This document shows positions 15,076 to 23,791 of a stretch of DNA of 54,154 nucleotides, in pieces; the first letter of the stretch is position 1; every line of letters starts with the position of its first letter. The DNA lies in NCBI GenBank assembly GCA_016871975.1, contig VHBM01000001.1, positions 1 to 54,154 of the forward strand, read 5' to 3'. Source of the DNA: Nitrososphaerota archaeon. Its GTDB lineage: Archaea; Thermoproteota; Nitrososphaeria; Nitrososphaerales; Nitrosopumilaceae. The position numbers and the translations under genes were made by a program. The notes beneath the pieces are model-generated. The model did no database searches. It had not been told where the DNA came from and worked only from the letters and a program-made list of their open reading frames with translations.

Positions 15076-17202
15076 TTAACTTTCCTTTCGTAGTTGAGAT
15101 TTTATGTTCTCTGCAATTGTAGGGCCTATTTTATCAATTTCTGCCAATTTATTCACCGGTATTTTGGAAAGATCTGAAATAGTTTTGATGTTATTTCTGT
15201 AAAGTCTCCTAGCTCGTACACGACCGATTCCCTTTATCTTTACAAGCTCGATTAATTCCTCCTTTATCCCATAGGCTAGTCTTTTTCGCAAAATTGTAAG
15301 CTCATCAAGTAGATCTGCTCTGCCTACTAGTTTTGCAAGCTCATATAGGCAATAAACGAGCCAATCTCCGTTTTCTACCATTCTGTGAATGTCGCCTGCC
15401 TCTACGTTTAGTGTGTCAGATAATGATATTTCAGAAGATTCGCTAATCCATGCGTGTATGGCCAAAAGGCTTCGATTGCAATCATATTCTGATATTGGCT
15501 TAATTAGCTCAGATGAGTGATTTTCAAGCAAAACACTCAATTTTTCAAAATCTTTGTTTCTGAGGGAAAGTTTTGGAAAAAATTCATCAGAGTATGTAAT
15601 CAAGTGTAAAAAACCAAAGGTGTGTTTTCTTTTTTCTGATACTGAATCTAGCGCGTCTCTAAAGTATGTTGCAGTTAGTGGATCTATGTATAGTTTTGAA
15701 ACCTTCTGCCCAAACTCTGTCGCAACAAATCTATCGCCTTTTTCAATGATCAAACCTTCATTTAAAAGAAATTTCAATGCTAGTGTTATTGCAAATTTTA
15801 TTGATGATTTACTTGACTGTAATCCTCCTAATGTTTGCAAAAAGAAATTTATGATTTCATCATTTTGTATTCCAGGGGTTGTAACAATCAGGCTAAGAAC
15901 ATGAATCCTGATTGCTTTGTCATCAGTTATCTTTGACTCTATTGGCTCTGGTTCTCCTTTGATATAATAGTCCAGTAGCTCGTCGCTGTTTGCGTTTCCA
16001 ACTATTATTGATTCACCATATTCATCATACTGCGGTCTTCCTGCTCTTCCACAAAGTTGTTTGTATTCTAGAACACTAATCGGTTTGTTTGTTCCGTAAC
16101 GTGCATCATATCTGTTTATGTTTGATATAACGACGCGTCTTGCTGGGAGATTCACACCTGCTGCAAGGGTAGGGGTTGAAGTAAGAAGTTTTATCTTGCC
16201 ATTTCGAAATTCCTCTTCTATTGTTTCTCTACAGTTTTGATTTAAACCAGCATGATGAAATGCCACTCCTCTTTTTACTAGTTTTGCTAGAGTCTTGACA
16301 AGTTCGGTGTGTTCGTTATCTGAAAGAATTTTCTCCGAAATTTTTTCAAGCTCCTCAATTTCTGCATCTTTAAGATATTTTGCGATGGCTTCTGCAGCCT
16401 TTGTTGCAAGCGAAGCAGAACGTGTTCTTGTTTCTGCAAAAAGCAATGATTGGCCACCATCTTTTACCGACTCTACACCCAAATCAACAGGAGGGCCTCT
16501 AATGCTTGATTCAACCTCAAAGTATCGTCCATCATGCATAATCACACTGCCATGGTCGTAAACGCCTTCAGCAAGAGGCACGGGCCTCCAGTTAGTAGTA
16601 ACTGCCTCACATCCCAGCCATTTTGATAGTTCTTCTACGTTTGTTATTGTTGCACTAAGGGCAAGTATTTGTGGTTTTGATCCTAATAGCTTTAGTTTTG
16701 TTAGAATCATCTCAAGTGTTGGGCCTCTGTCAGCATCACCAATAAGATGTGCCTCATCAGCTACTACAAGCCCTATGTCATTTATCCAATCTGCACCATG
16801 CCGCATAATAGAATCCATTTTTTCATTTGTTAAAATCAATACATCATTTTTTGCAAGTGTTGAATCATTAGAGTCATAATCTCCAGTTGAGATCTGAGTT
16901 TTGATTTTTTTCCCAATATCCAATGACTCTAGTTTCTTAAACTCGGAAAACTTTTCTGCTGCAAGTGCTCTTAATGGTGTAAGATATACTACTTTGCCAG
17001 AGTTTGAGGAAAGATAATGGATTATTGCAATAGTTGCAATGAGTGTTTTTCCACTAGCAGTTGGTGATGAAACAAGGAGACTTTTTCCATCCAATAGTCC
17101 TGCCTTAATACTGTCTTCCTGCGGAGGAAAAAGATTCGAATATCCTTGTTGAGAAAGAAAATCGTTTGCTTGTTTTGGAAGTTGTAGTTCAGCTATCTTC
17201 AT
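15076..17202 (-). CDS. hel308: Hel308-type superfamily 2 DNA helicase
   Basis: ATP-dependent 3'-5' helicase of the Ski2/Hel308 group, which unwinds forked DNA at stalled replication forks. Seen: Walker A PTASGKT (residues 47-53), DEAH box (149-152), motif III LSATITN, CGRAGRPQYDEYGE, a winged-helix and ratchet region, and a C-terminal helix-hairpin-helix (VKIGIGRVRARRLYRNNI is close to the Hel308 domain V motif). At 708 residues it has normal length. The ATG overlaps the mcm stop by four bases (ATGA), so it is co-translated with the replicative helicase. Confidence 0.93.
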   Translation of the reverse strand: MKIAELQLPKQANDFLSQQGYSNLFPPQEDSIKAGLLDGKSLLVSSPTASGKTLIATIAIIHYLSSNSGKVVYLTPLRALAAEKFSEFKKLESLDIGKKIKTQISTGDYDSNDSTLAKNDVLILTNEKMDSIMRHGADWINDIGLVVADEAHLIGDADRGPTLEMILTKLKLLGSKPQILALSATITNVEELSKWLGCEAVTTNWRPVPLAEGVYDHGSVIMHDGRYFEVESSIRGPPVDLGVESVKDGGQSLLFAETRTRSASLATKAAEAIAKYLKDAEIEELEKISEKILSDNEHTELVKTLAKLVKRGVAFHHAGLNQNCRETIEEEFRNGKIKLLTSTPTLAAGVNLPARRVVISNINRYDARYGTNKPISVLEYKQLCGRAGRPQYDEYGESIIVGNANSDELLDYYIKGEPEPIESKITDDKAIRIHVLSLIVTTPGIQNDEIINFFLQTLGGLQSSKSSIKFAITLALKFLLNEGLIIEKGDRFVATEFGQKVSKLYIDPLTATYFRDALDSVSEKRKHTFGFLHLITYSDEFFPKLSLRNKDFEKLSVLLENHSSELIKPISEYDCNRSLLAIHAWISESSEISLSDTLNVEAGDIHRMVENGDWLVYCLYELAKLVGRADLLDELTILRKRLAYGIKEELIELVKIKGIGRVRARRLYRNNIKTISDLSKIPVNKLAEIDKIGPTIAENIKSQLRKES

Positions 17203-19277
17203 ACCCGGTTATAATGACCGGGTTTTGATTCATAAATAGATGCCTCACGGAGCATGCGTTTAAGATAGCTTCTTGCTTCATCTTCAGTGAATTTACCTGA
17301 TTTCACAAGCTCTTTTATGAATAATTTTTCTTCAACAGCCATCTTGTTTTCTCCTTCAAGTGACTTTAGTACATCCATGAATAGTTGCATCTTTGATACC
17401 TCACTTCGTGGTCTTCCCTGAAGAACACCAAGATCAACTTTGCCTGTGTTTACATCTACTCCTGCATCACGCAACATGCTTTCAATTAGAAATATTGCTC
17501 GTTCTGCATCTTCTGCTTCTACTTGATCTTTCATAAGCAGTCTTGCTCTGGCTGTAGCAAGTCTTATGAGACCTTCAAGCTGCCTAGGGGTTACTGTAAT
17601 CATTTCTTCTGACTCGACATTTCTCATTTTCATGTAATACTCTAGAATTTTTTCTTCTGCATCTTTTGTTAGAACTGGTTCAATCCTTTTTGCATATGCT
17701 AGGTATTTTGTAAGTATGTCAACATCAATCAGTGAGCGTGTTTCAATTCCTGACGGCGAATGTAAGTTAATGATGTGTTTTGCAATTTTTGTGTCTCTTT
17801 CCTTTGATGGGATATCTCTTACAACAAAGATTAAGTCAAATCTTGTTAAAAGTGGAATTGGTAGGTTTACATTTTCTGTGATATTTTTGAATGGATCATA
17901 CTTGCCATACATTGGGTTTGCGGCGGCAAGAATCGATGTTCTTGCGTTTAGTGTTGCAACGATCCCTCCTTTTGCAATGCTTGCAGACTGTTGCTCCATT
18001 ACTTCGTGAAGTGCACTTCGATCTTCTGGTTTCATCTTATCAAATTCATCAATGCATACTAGTCCTTGATCACCTAAAACAACTGCACCTGCTTCAAGCA
18101 TCATGATTCCTGTTTTGTCTCGAACTACTGCTGCCGTAAGACCAGCAGCTGTTGAGCCTCTGCCTGATGTGTATAATCCTCTTGGTGCAATCCTTGCACA
18201 AAACTTTAGCATTTCGCTTTTTGCAGTACCAGGATCTCCTACAAGAAAGATGTTGATGTCGCCTCTGATCTTTGCTCCATCTTGAAGTAGTCTTTGTGTT
18301 GAACCAACAACTAGCAAAAGAATTGATTCTTTGATAATCGAGTGTCCTTGTATGTGAGGTGCAAAAGAGTCAACTAGTCTATCGTAAATGTCTGGATTTG
18401 TCGAAAGTGATTTGATTATCTTTTCTTCTTCTGGTGAGATTTCTTCTCTTTCTGTTTTTCTTGAGCTCTTTATACCTCTGCCACCTAGAAATTCGATGTT
18501 GTTTCCATCTATTCTGAGTCTGTAAAGACCACTTGTTGTTCTTGCACCTGCAATCTGATCCTGTTCTATTCTGACAATGCCTGTTAGTATAATACGGTCA
18601 CCAGGTCTTGCATTGTCAACAAGATCCTGCTTTATGCTTACATCTACATAATGAGGAAGCTGTCCAGGTGGCAGATCTTCTGGAAGTTCCTGTAGTCTAA
18701 GAATTTGAAAATCAATAAACCTGCTTGATTCTGGGTCAATTCTAAATTCCTTTTGTGCACACTTTGGATCTGAACATTTTGTTGGTGTGTTTACACTCAG
18801 ACCTTTAAGTAAAATCATATGAGTTTTGTGACCTATTGGACACTTGTAGATAATTTCTTTAGCTAGAGGTTTTATCTCAGAAGATCGAACTACCATTCCA
18901 GAAACACTTGTCATCTTGTTGATGATCTCTGCGTTTATTTGACGAAGACTACGCTGAATTGGAAAGTTTATGATTCTCGCTCTAATCTCGTCTTTGATCT
19001 TTTCTGCATATTGTGGAAATCTTTCTTGAAGAATCTCTTTTATTGCCCTTGCAAAGGCATCTAGTATCTCGTCTGGATTTTCATTGAATTTTGACTCGAT
19101 TGTAGAGTTTGAAACAAGGTCGTTATAATCAACAACTATGTATCTAGAGTCCTTTGGCAACATGTGGTCGATTTGCTCGACATACTTGTATGAGCCGTCT
19201 TTTTCCTTAAACTGCCTGAGAAATTCCTTTACCTCATCTGATAATGCCGATGGTGTTGGTATTTCTAATGCGGTCAC
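17199..19277 (-). CDS. mcm: Minichromosome maintenance replicative helicase MCM
   Basis: Hexameric AAA+ helicase that opens DNA at the origin and moves with the fork. Seen: N-terminal oligomerisation domain with a CHCC zinc site (C146, H150, C168, C173), Walker A GDPGTAKS (347-354), Walker B CIDEFDKM (408-415), arginine finger in LTRFD (R479), and a C-terminal winged helix (about 620-692). At 692 residues it is standard for an archaeal MCM. GTG start overlaps the gins23 stop (GTGA). Its position between Gins23 and Hel308 places initiation, unwinding and fork rescue in one operon. Confidence 0.97.
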   Translation of the reverse strand: MTALEIPTPSALSDEVKEFLRQFKEKDGSYKYVEQIDHMLPKDSRYIVVDYNDLVSNSTIESKFNENPDEILDAFARAIKEILQERFPQYAEKIKDEIRARIINFPIQRSLRQINAEIINKMTSVSGMVVRSSEIKPLAKEIIYKCPIGHKTHMILLKGLSVNTPTKCSDPKCAQKEFRIDPESSRFIDFQILRLQELPEDLPPGQLPHYVDVSIKQDLVDNARPGDRIILTGIVRIEQDQIAGARTTSGLYRLRIDGNNIEFLGGRGIKSSRKTEREEISPEEEKIIKSLSTNPDIYDRLVDSFAPHIQGHSIIKESILLLVVGSTQRLLQDGAKIRGDINIFLVGDPGTAKSEMLKFCARIAPRGLYTSGRGSTAAGLTAAVVRDKTGIMMLEAGAVVLGDQGLVCIDEFDKMKPEDRSALHEVMEQQSASIAKGGIVATLNARTSILAAANPMYGKYDPFKNITENVNLPIPLLTRFDLIFVVRDIPSKERDTKIAKHIINLHSPSGIETRSLIDVDILTKYLAYAKRIEPVLTKDAEEKILEYYMKMRNVESEEMITVTPRQLEGLIRLATARARLLMKDQVEAEDAERAIFLIESMLRDAGVDVNTGKVDLGVLQGRPRSEVSKMQLFMDVLKSLEGENKMAVEEKLFIKELVKSGKFTEDEARSYLKRMLREASIYESKPGHYNRV

Positions 19278-19792
19278 TTTGTATCACCTAAAATCTGTTT
19301 TCTAAAGTCCGTTGCGTTCTTGTAAATATTTTCATAGAAGAGTCGCTCCTCAATGGTCAGCTTTTGAGAAAGATTCGCAGTTAATTTTGATGAATCTGCA
19401 AGGTGAACTATTTTTCCTTGTCTTTTTCTAAGCAAAGTGTTTAGCATGCTTTCTACCTTGTCAAAGTCTTGTTGTGGCAGAGTTTTCATGTATGATTTTA
19501 GTCTAATGTAAAAGTGAGGATCCAAAGTAGCTAATTCAAATTCGCCTTGTACATTTTCTTTTACCATAGCCTGTTTTAGTTCTACTACCATATCGGCATC
19601 CTCGATTTTTGCGTGTCTTTCTGATTCGAGCACTCGAGCTATCCATCTTGGGACATTGAGAATTTCTCCCTGTTTTCCTTCAATTTCAATTCCACTAATG
19701 TTTAGCTTGATATCATGATTTAGAATAATCTTGACCTCTTCCAGACTATACCCTGTGGTATGTACCTTTACCATATCTTGTGCTTCGATCAT
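19274..19792 (-). CDS. gins23: GINS complex subunit Gins23
   Basis: 172 residues. The N-terminal beta-rich B domain contains IEGKQGEILNVPRWIARVLE, like the Psf2/Psf3 vPxWxAxxL motif, and is followed by the helical A domain. That B-then-A order marks Gins23 rather than Gins51 (A then B). The GINS complex binds MCM and the Cdc45/RecJ-like protein to form the CMG helicase. The gene begins the gins23-mcm-hel308 operon, as gins23 also neighbours mcm in several archaea. A TATA-like CTATAGATA (minus strand, about 19822-19830) sits within a group of GATC palindromes. Confidence 0.85.
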   Translation of the reverse strand: MIEAQDMVKVHTTGYSLEEVKIILNHDIKLNISGIEIEGKQGEILNVPRWIARVLESERHAKIEDADMVVELKQAMVKENVQGEFELATLDPHFYIRLKSYMKTLPQQDFDKVESMLNTLLRKRQGKIVHLADSSKLTANLSQKLTIEERLFYENIYKNATDFRKQILGDTK

Positions 19793-19918
19793 GTTGGGAT
19801 CATGATCCCCAAAGAGGATCCGTATCTATAGGATCGATCAAAACTCTTCACAAAAAGGTCTGATCATTTGATCCTCAAATACACTTCGAAGTTTATTAAT
19901 AAGGAAATGGTGGCGATC
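19787..19918. promoter_or_regulatory. GATC-palindrome cluster between gins23-mcm and rfcS
   Basis: Nine GATC tetramers fall in 132 bp, starting at 19787, 19798, 19804, 19817, 19832, 19836, 19862, 19870 and 19915; about 0.5 would be expected by chance. They include the perfect palindromes GGATCATGATCC (19797-19808), GGATCC (19816-19821), GATCGATC (19832-19839) and TGATCA (19861-19866). The cluster covers both divergent promoters of the replication genes: TATA-like elements at 19822-19830 for gins23 and 19891-19902 for rfcS. A shared regulator site is the simplest reading. This is not a demonstrated origin. Confidence 0.5.
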
Positions 19919-19922
19919 AAAT

Positions 19923-20879
19923 GTGTCACTGCAGAATTTAATGTGGGTTGAAAAATATCGTCCCACAAAACTTGCAGATCTAGTAAACCAAAAAGATATT
20001 GTTGGAAGCCTAAGTGTTTTATTAAAAAATCCTCAAGAGATGCCTCACTTTTTGTTTTCCGGTTCTGCGGGTGTTGGAAAAACAACTGCCGCTATATGCA
20101 TATCTCATGAAATACTAGGAGAGCATTGGCATGACTTTACCCTAGAGCTAAATGCATCAGATGAACGTGGAATCAATATGGTAAGAGAACGAGTAAAAAA
20201 ATTCTCGCGCTTTGCTGGCCTTGATACTGAAATTCCATTTAAAATAATTATTCTTGACGAGGCAGATGAAATGACATCTGATGCACAAACTGCCCTGCGA
20301 CGAATAATTGAAGATACATCAAAGTATTGTAGGTTTATTTTAATTGCGAACAACATTTCAAACATTATAGACCCAATTCAGAGTAGATGTGCGGTTTTCA
20401 AGTTTACAAGAATTGCAGAAAAAGATGTTGTGACACATCTAAAAAACATCGCAAAAAAGGAAAAAGTGAAGGTTGATGAGAAAGGACTAAGTGCCATTTA
20501 TGATTATTCTGAAGGCGATTTGCGTCATGCAATAAACGTAATGCAAGCAGCTGCAAGTTTGGGAAGTATAACTGAGGAAAATGTCAAAAAGTCTGCTGGA
20601 CTAACAAAAACAAATGATGTTGATGTTGTACTAAAACTTGCACTTGGTGGAAAACTTGCAGATGCCAGAAACAAAATGATTGAGCTCATCAAGGTTTACG
20701 GAATGTCAGAATCTGATTTTTTAAAATACATCAATCAAAGTGTATTTAAGCAAAAAAATGATCATTTAGAAGAGATTTTGCAGATAATTGCAAAATATGA
20801 TTATAGAATTTTATCAGGTGCAAACCCTGAGATCCAGCTTACATCGCTTTTAGCTGAGCTTGGAAAGTTTGGAAAATAG
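19923..20879 (+). CDS. rfcS: Replication factor C small subunit (clamp loader ATPase)
   Basis: Loads the PCNA clamp onto primed DNA together with the large subunit. Seen: MWVEKYRPTKLADLV near the N-terminus, Walker A GSAGVGKT (47-54), the Walker B box DEAD (112-115), the RFC SRC motif (154-156) and the C-terminal collar domain. At 318 residues it has normal length. It starts at GTG 19923, about 26 bp from the TATA box tttattaataag (19891-19902). It diverges from gins23-mcm across a GATC-rich spacer, and its stop is next to the tRNA-Ser 3' end. Confidence 0.96.
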   Translation: MSLQNLMWVEKYRPTKLADLVNQKDIVGSLSVLLKNPQEMPHFLFSGSAGVGKTTAAICISHEILGEHWHDFTLELNASDERGINMVRERVKKFSRFAGLDTEIPFKIIILDEADEMTSDAQTALRRIIEDTSKYCRFILIANNISNIIDPIQSRCAVFKFTRIAEKDVVTHLKNIAKKEKVKVDEKGLSAIYDYSEGDLRHAINVMQAAASLGSITEENVKKSAGLTKTNDVDVVLKLALGGKLADARNKMIELIKVYGMSESDFLKYINQSVFKQKNDHLEEILQIIAKYDYRILSGANPEIQLTSLLAELGKFGK

Positions 20880-20963
20880 CGCAGAGAGAGGGATTTGAAC
20901 CCTCGCGTGCTTGCGCACACAGGCTCTCAAGGCCCGCGCCCTGCCGAGCTAGGCGACCTCTGC
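20880..20963 (-). tRNA. tRNA-Ser (anticodon TGA)
   Basis: Class II tRNA with a long variable arm (stem TGTGC/GCACG region). Acceptor GCAGAGG/TCTCTGC with G73, anticodon stem CGGGC/GCCTG, loop CTTGAGA (anticodon TGA), T-arm GAGGG-TTCAAAT-CCCTC. Its 3' end abuts the rfcS stop codon on the opposite strand. Confidence 0.94.
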
Positions 20964-20983
20964 GGAATTCGATGCTAACAACT

Positions 20984-21003
20984 GATTAAAATTTGTTTTA
21001 ATC
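20984..21003. repeat. Inverted repeat at the tRNA-Ser promoter
   Basis: GATTAAAA-TTTG-TTTTAATC is a perfect 8-bp inverted repeat, 21-40 bp upstream of the tRNA-Ser 5' end. It covers the TATA-like TTTTAATC on the minus strand. It may be part of the promoter rather than a separate element. Confidence 0.4.
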
Positions 21004-21005
21004 GT

Positions 21006-21034
21006 GATTTGATAATATCACATATTATCAAATC
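21006..21034. repeat. 13-bp perfect inverted repeat downstream of the zinc ferredoxin gene
   Basis: GATTTGATAATAT (21006-21018) and ATATTATCAAATC (21022-21034) are exact inverse copies separated by CAC. The hairpin lies 32 bp after the ferredoxin stop and upstream of tRNA-Ser. It could end or stabilise the ferredoxin transcript, or bind a dimeric regulator. Confidence 0.55.
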
Positions 21035-21065
21035 TATGAAAAATAAAGAAAGAGAGAGAAGATGT

Positions 21066-21602
21066 CTAGTCGTGTGCGTGTGGATTTGCTTGTCCAGAAC
21101 CTAATTTCTGATAAGTTCCTGCTGCCTTTTCATGGTATTCCAAGTTTGATTGATCAACCTTGACAGCCAGAGGAGGACATACTGAAACGCATGCCATACA
21201 CCATATACAATCATGCTCTCGAATTGGATCGGCTTTGTCGGTAAAGTCCTTTCGCTCTTCTTTAACAGATGAGCCAGTTCCTGCAAAGGTTTCATTTATT
21301 GCCTTTATGGCAGGAATGTCTTTTTCGGTTCTATACCATTGAAATACTTGGACTGGACATGCCTCGATGCATGCACCGTCTGCAACACAAGAATCCCAAT
21401 CAACTGCGACCATTGTACCACTACCACCTAGTGGAACCTGTTTTTCGCCACGGGCCTTGTATGCAGCCTTTACTACGTCACTTTCAAAAGCTTCAGCCTT
21501 TGATCTACCAGGGCCCCAAACCCAATGGAAGTGTTCTCCGTCAGAATGCATTATTTTTCCAATAGGTTTCAGACCTTTTGGATAGTCTTCTGCGATTGGC
21601 AT
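21066..21602 (-). CDS. zfx: Zinc-containing ferredoxin
   Basis: 178 residues resembling the Sulfolobus zinc ferredoxin. The N-terminal extension contains HSDGEHFHWVWG (H19, H24, H26), which supplies zinc ligands in that family. The first cluster motif is C72-x2-D75-x2-C78-x3-C82-P, where Asp replaces a cysteine, as in clusters that exist as 3Fe-4S. The second motif C132, C135, C138 and C142 is a full 4Fe-4S site. An Asp before it (KADP) matches the fourth zinc ligand region. It carries low-potential electrons, for example for oxo-acid:ferredoxin oxidoreductases. It is transcribed alone on the minus strand. Confidence 0.92.
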   Translation of the reverse strand: MPIAEDYPKGLKPIGKIMHSDGEHFHWVWGPGRSKAEAFESDVVKAAYKARGEKQVPLGGSGTMVAVDWDSCVADGACIEACPVQVFQWYRTEKDIPAIKAINETFAGTGSSVKEERKDFTDKADPIREHDCIWCMACVSVCPPLAVKVDQSNLEYHEKAAGTYQKLGSGQANPHAHD

Positions 21603-21743
21603 GTAGGTTTTTCGGATAAATGTTATTTAAATCTAGACCAAATTAGTCAAAACTAAATGGATGATCGGTGAAACAAGTAAATTATAACACTGTTTTCACT
21701 ATCTTACTTCCTTACGTTCATATCTTTTGTAAATAAAATTTTG

Positions 21744-22412
21744 ATGTTGGATATTATCAAGTACGATGTATACCGAGGTCCAAACATCGGTGTTTATACT
21801 AAGGTCAATGACAGCTTTGTCTTTTTACCAAACGGATTTGCAAAGACAAAAGCAAAGAATCTAGCAGATTATCTAAAAACTGATTTTATTTTTACATCAG
21901 TTGCGAACACGAGATTAGTTGGCACTCTTATGGCTGTAAACAACAATGGCATACTATTGCCAAACATCAGCTTTGAACATGAACTAGAACATCTGAAAAA
22001 GGCGACCAACCTAAATGTTGAGGTTTTGGATACAAAGTTTACTGCCCTTGGCAATCTTATTTGTGCAAATGACAAAGGAGGCATAATCTCACCTATGATT
22101 CCAAAGGAGAACCTCAAAAAAATTAAAGATGTTTTAGGTATCGAGGTTATTCAAAAAAAGGTTGCAGGATACCACCAAGTTGGAGCAATGATTGTTGCAA
22201 CATCTCATGGAGGAATAATTCATCCAGAAACCGATGATGAGGACATTAAAGTGATCTCAAGCGTTTTGGGTGTAAATGTAGAGCCTGCCACAATAAATGG
22301 TGGAATTCCATTTGTATCATCTGGAATTTTGGCAAATAACAAGTCAATTGTGGTGGGCACTTTAACAAATGGCCCTGAGATAATGATGCTTACTCGAGCC
22401 TTTACAAATTAA
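21744..22412 (+). CDS. eif6: Translation initiation factor aIF6
   Basis: 222-residue pentein-fold protein that binds the 50S subunit and blocks premature joining with the 30S. Characteristic segments are YRGPNIGVYTKVND, NTRLVGTLMAVNNNGILLP and the repeated NDKGGIISPMIP and SHGGIIHPETDDED in five pseudo-symmetric repeats. ATG 21744 follows an in-frame TTG at 21741; either could start translation. Its last 11 bases overlap the convergent hisS gene. Confidence 0.95.
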   Translation: MLDIIKYDVYRGPNIGVYTKVNDSFVFLPNGFAKTKAKNLADYLKTDFIFTSVANTRLVGTLMAVNNNGILLPNISFEHELEHLKKATNLNVEVLDTKFTALGNLICANDKGGIISPMIPKENLKKIKDVLGIEVIQKKVAGYHQVGAMIVATSHGGIIHPETDDEDIKVISSVLGVNVEPATINGGIPFVSSGILANNKSIVVGTLTNGPEIMMLTRAFTN

Positions 22413-23676
22413 GAATAGATTTTGGATTTTTTAAGAGATCATCAACTGTGATTTGTTTTTCCTTTCCATCTAGCATATTACGTAAGATGAGTGATTTTGA
22501 TGAGAATTCTTTTGGTGCTATAATTACTGCAAATTTTGATTCAGAGGCAGATTCCATTTGTTTTTTTAATGGCTTTCCTGAAAGATCAATTTCAACTGGA
22601 ACTCCTTTTTGTCGTAGTTTTGATGCAATACTTGTTGCATGTTTTTGCATCTCTTCATTTACATATAAAACATAAACCGATTTTGATTGTTCTAGCTTTA
22701 CAATTTTTTGTTCTTCCATTGTTAGTATGATTCGCTCGACTCCACCGGCAACTCCTGTTGCGCCAAGATCTTTTCTGCCAAATGCCTTTGCCAAACTGTC
22801 ATATCTTCCTCCACCAGCCAAAGCTCCAAGATCAGACTTTTCATCAAAAACCTCAAAAACCATTCCAGAATAGTAGTCTAGCCCTCTTACTATTCCAAAG
22901 TTTATTCTAATGTTTTTTACATCACGGTTTTGAAGTGAATTCCATAGATTTTTGAGATCTGACCAAGATTCTAGCCTTGAGGCATCAAGTTTCTTTTCAA
23001 TTTCGATTAGGCTTCCTTTTATCTTTGAAAATTCTAGTATTTTTTCTAAATTTTCCTTAGAATGACCCTTTTTTTGATATTCTAAAAGAATTTCATTTTT
23101 TGATTTCTTTGAAAGCTTGTCAACTGCTCTTAAAATGTCTGAGATCTTTACTTTGTCTTCGGTTCCTAGTACAGATTTGATATAAGACTCTATGAGGCTT
23201 CTATGATTTATGTCAACTATGATGTGTTTTAGTCCCAATCCATCAAAGAGTCTTGATGTAAACTCGATTACTTCAGCTTCGGATTCTATGCTTGGCTTTC
23301 CATAAATTTCGATATTCCATTGATGGAAGAATCTGTATCGTCCTTTTTGTGGTTCATCATATCTCCACACTCCACCAAATGATGACATTTTTGCTGGCAG
23401 CTTGAGTGACTTTTGCGATACTACATACCGTGTTAGACCTACAGTAAAATCAAATCGTAGTGCAATATCTCGTTCGCCTTTGTCTTTGAAATAATAGATT
23501 TCATCTCGGATCGCAGCTCCACTTTTTGCCTCAAGAGTAGATAGCAGCTCAATTGGGGATGGTTCTATTTGTTTGAATCCAAAAAGTTCTGATGTTTCAA
23601 GAAATTTTTTTCTAACAAATTCGATTTTTCCAAGCTCGGCTTGTTCAAAATCCTTCATTCCACGTGGTAGTTCCAA
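22402..23676 (-). CDS. hisS: Histidyl-tRNA synthetase
   Basis: Class II aminoacyl-tRNA synthetase, 424 residues. Seen: ELPRGMKDF at the start, motif 2 around LRFDFTVGLTRYV and FHQWNIEIYG, the HisRS-specific RGLDYYSGMVFEV and GGGRYDSLAKAFG, motif 3 GVAGGVERI, and the C-terminal anticodon-binding domain. Start codon is TTG at 23676, which gives the expected N-terminus. Convergent with aIF6, divergent from archease. It charges tRNA-His with histidine. Confidence 0.96.
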   Translation of the reverse strand: MELPRGMKDFEQAELGKIEFVRKKFLETSELFGFKQIEPSPIELLSTLEAKSGAAIRDEIYYFKDKGERDIALRFDFTVGLTRYVVSQKSLKLPAKMSSFGGVWRYDEPQKGRYRFFHQWNIEIYGKPSIESEAEVIEFTSRLFDGLGLKHIIVDINHRSLIESYIKSVLGTEDKVKISDILRAVDKLSKKSKNEILLEYQKKGHSKENLEKILEFSKIKGSLIEIEKKLDASRLESWSDLKNLWNSLQNRDVKNIRINFGIVRGLDYYSGMVFEVFDEKSDLGALAGGGRYDSLAKAFGRKDLGATGVAGGVERIILTMEEQKIVKLEQSKSVYVLYVNEEMQKHATSIASKLRQKGVPVEIDLSGKPLKKQMESASESKFAVIIAPKEFSSKSLILRNMLDGKEKQITVDDLLKNPKSILNL

Positions 23677-23791
23677 ATTACTGAATCGTTACCAAATAAT
23701 GATTTAAGACTTTACGAATGAAACTATAACGTTGTTACTTTTAGGTTCATGCATTCCCTATTAATATCTCGTAATTGTTTCAAAGAACAAA

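Noticed and set aside
19787..19918. Replication origin
   Set aside because: GATC palindromes next to replication genes are suggestive, but no Orc1/Cdc6 gene or origin recognition boxes were seen, so only a regulatory cluster is claimed.
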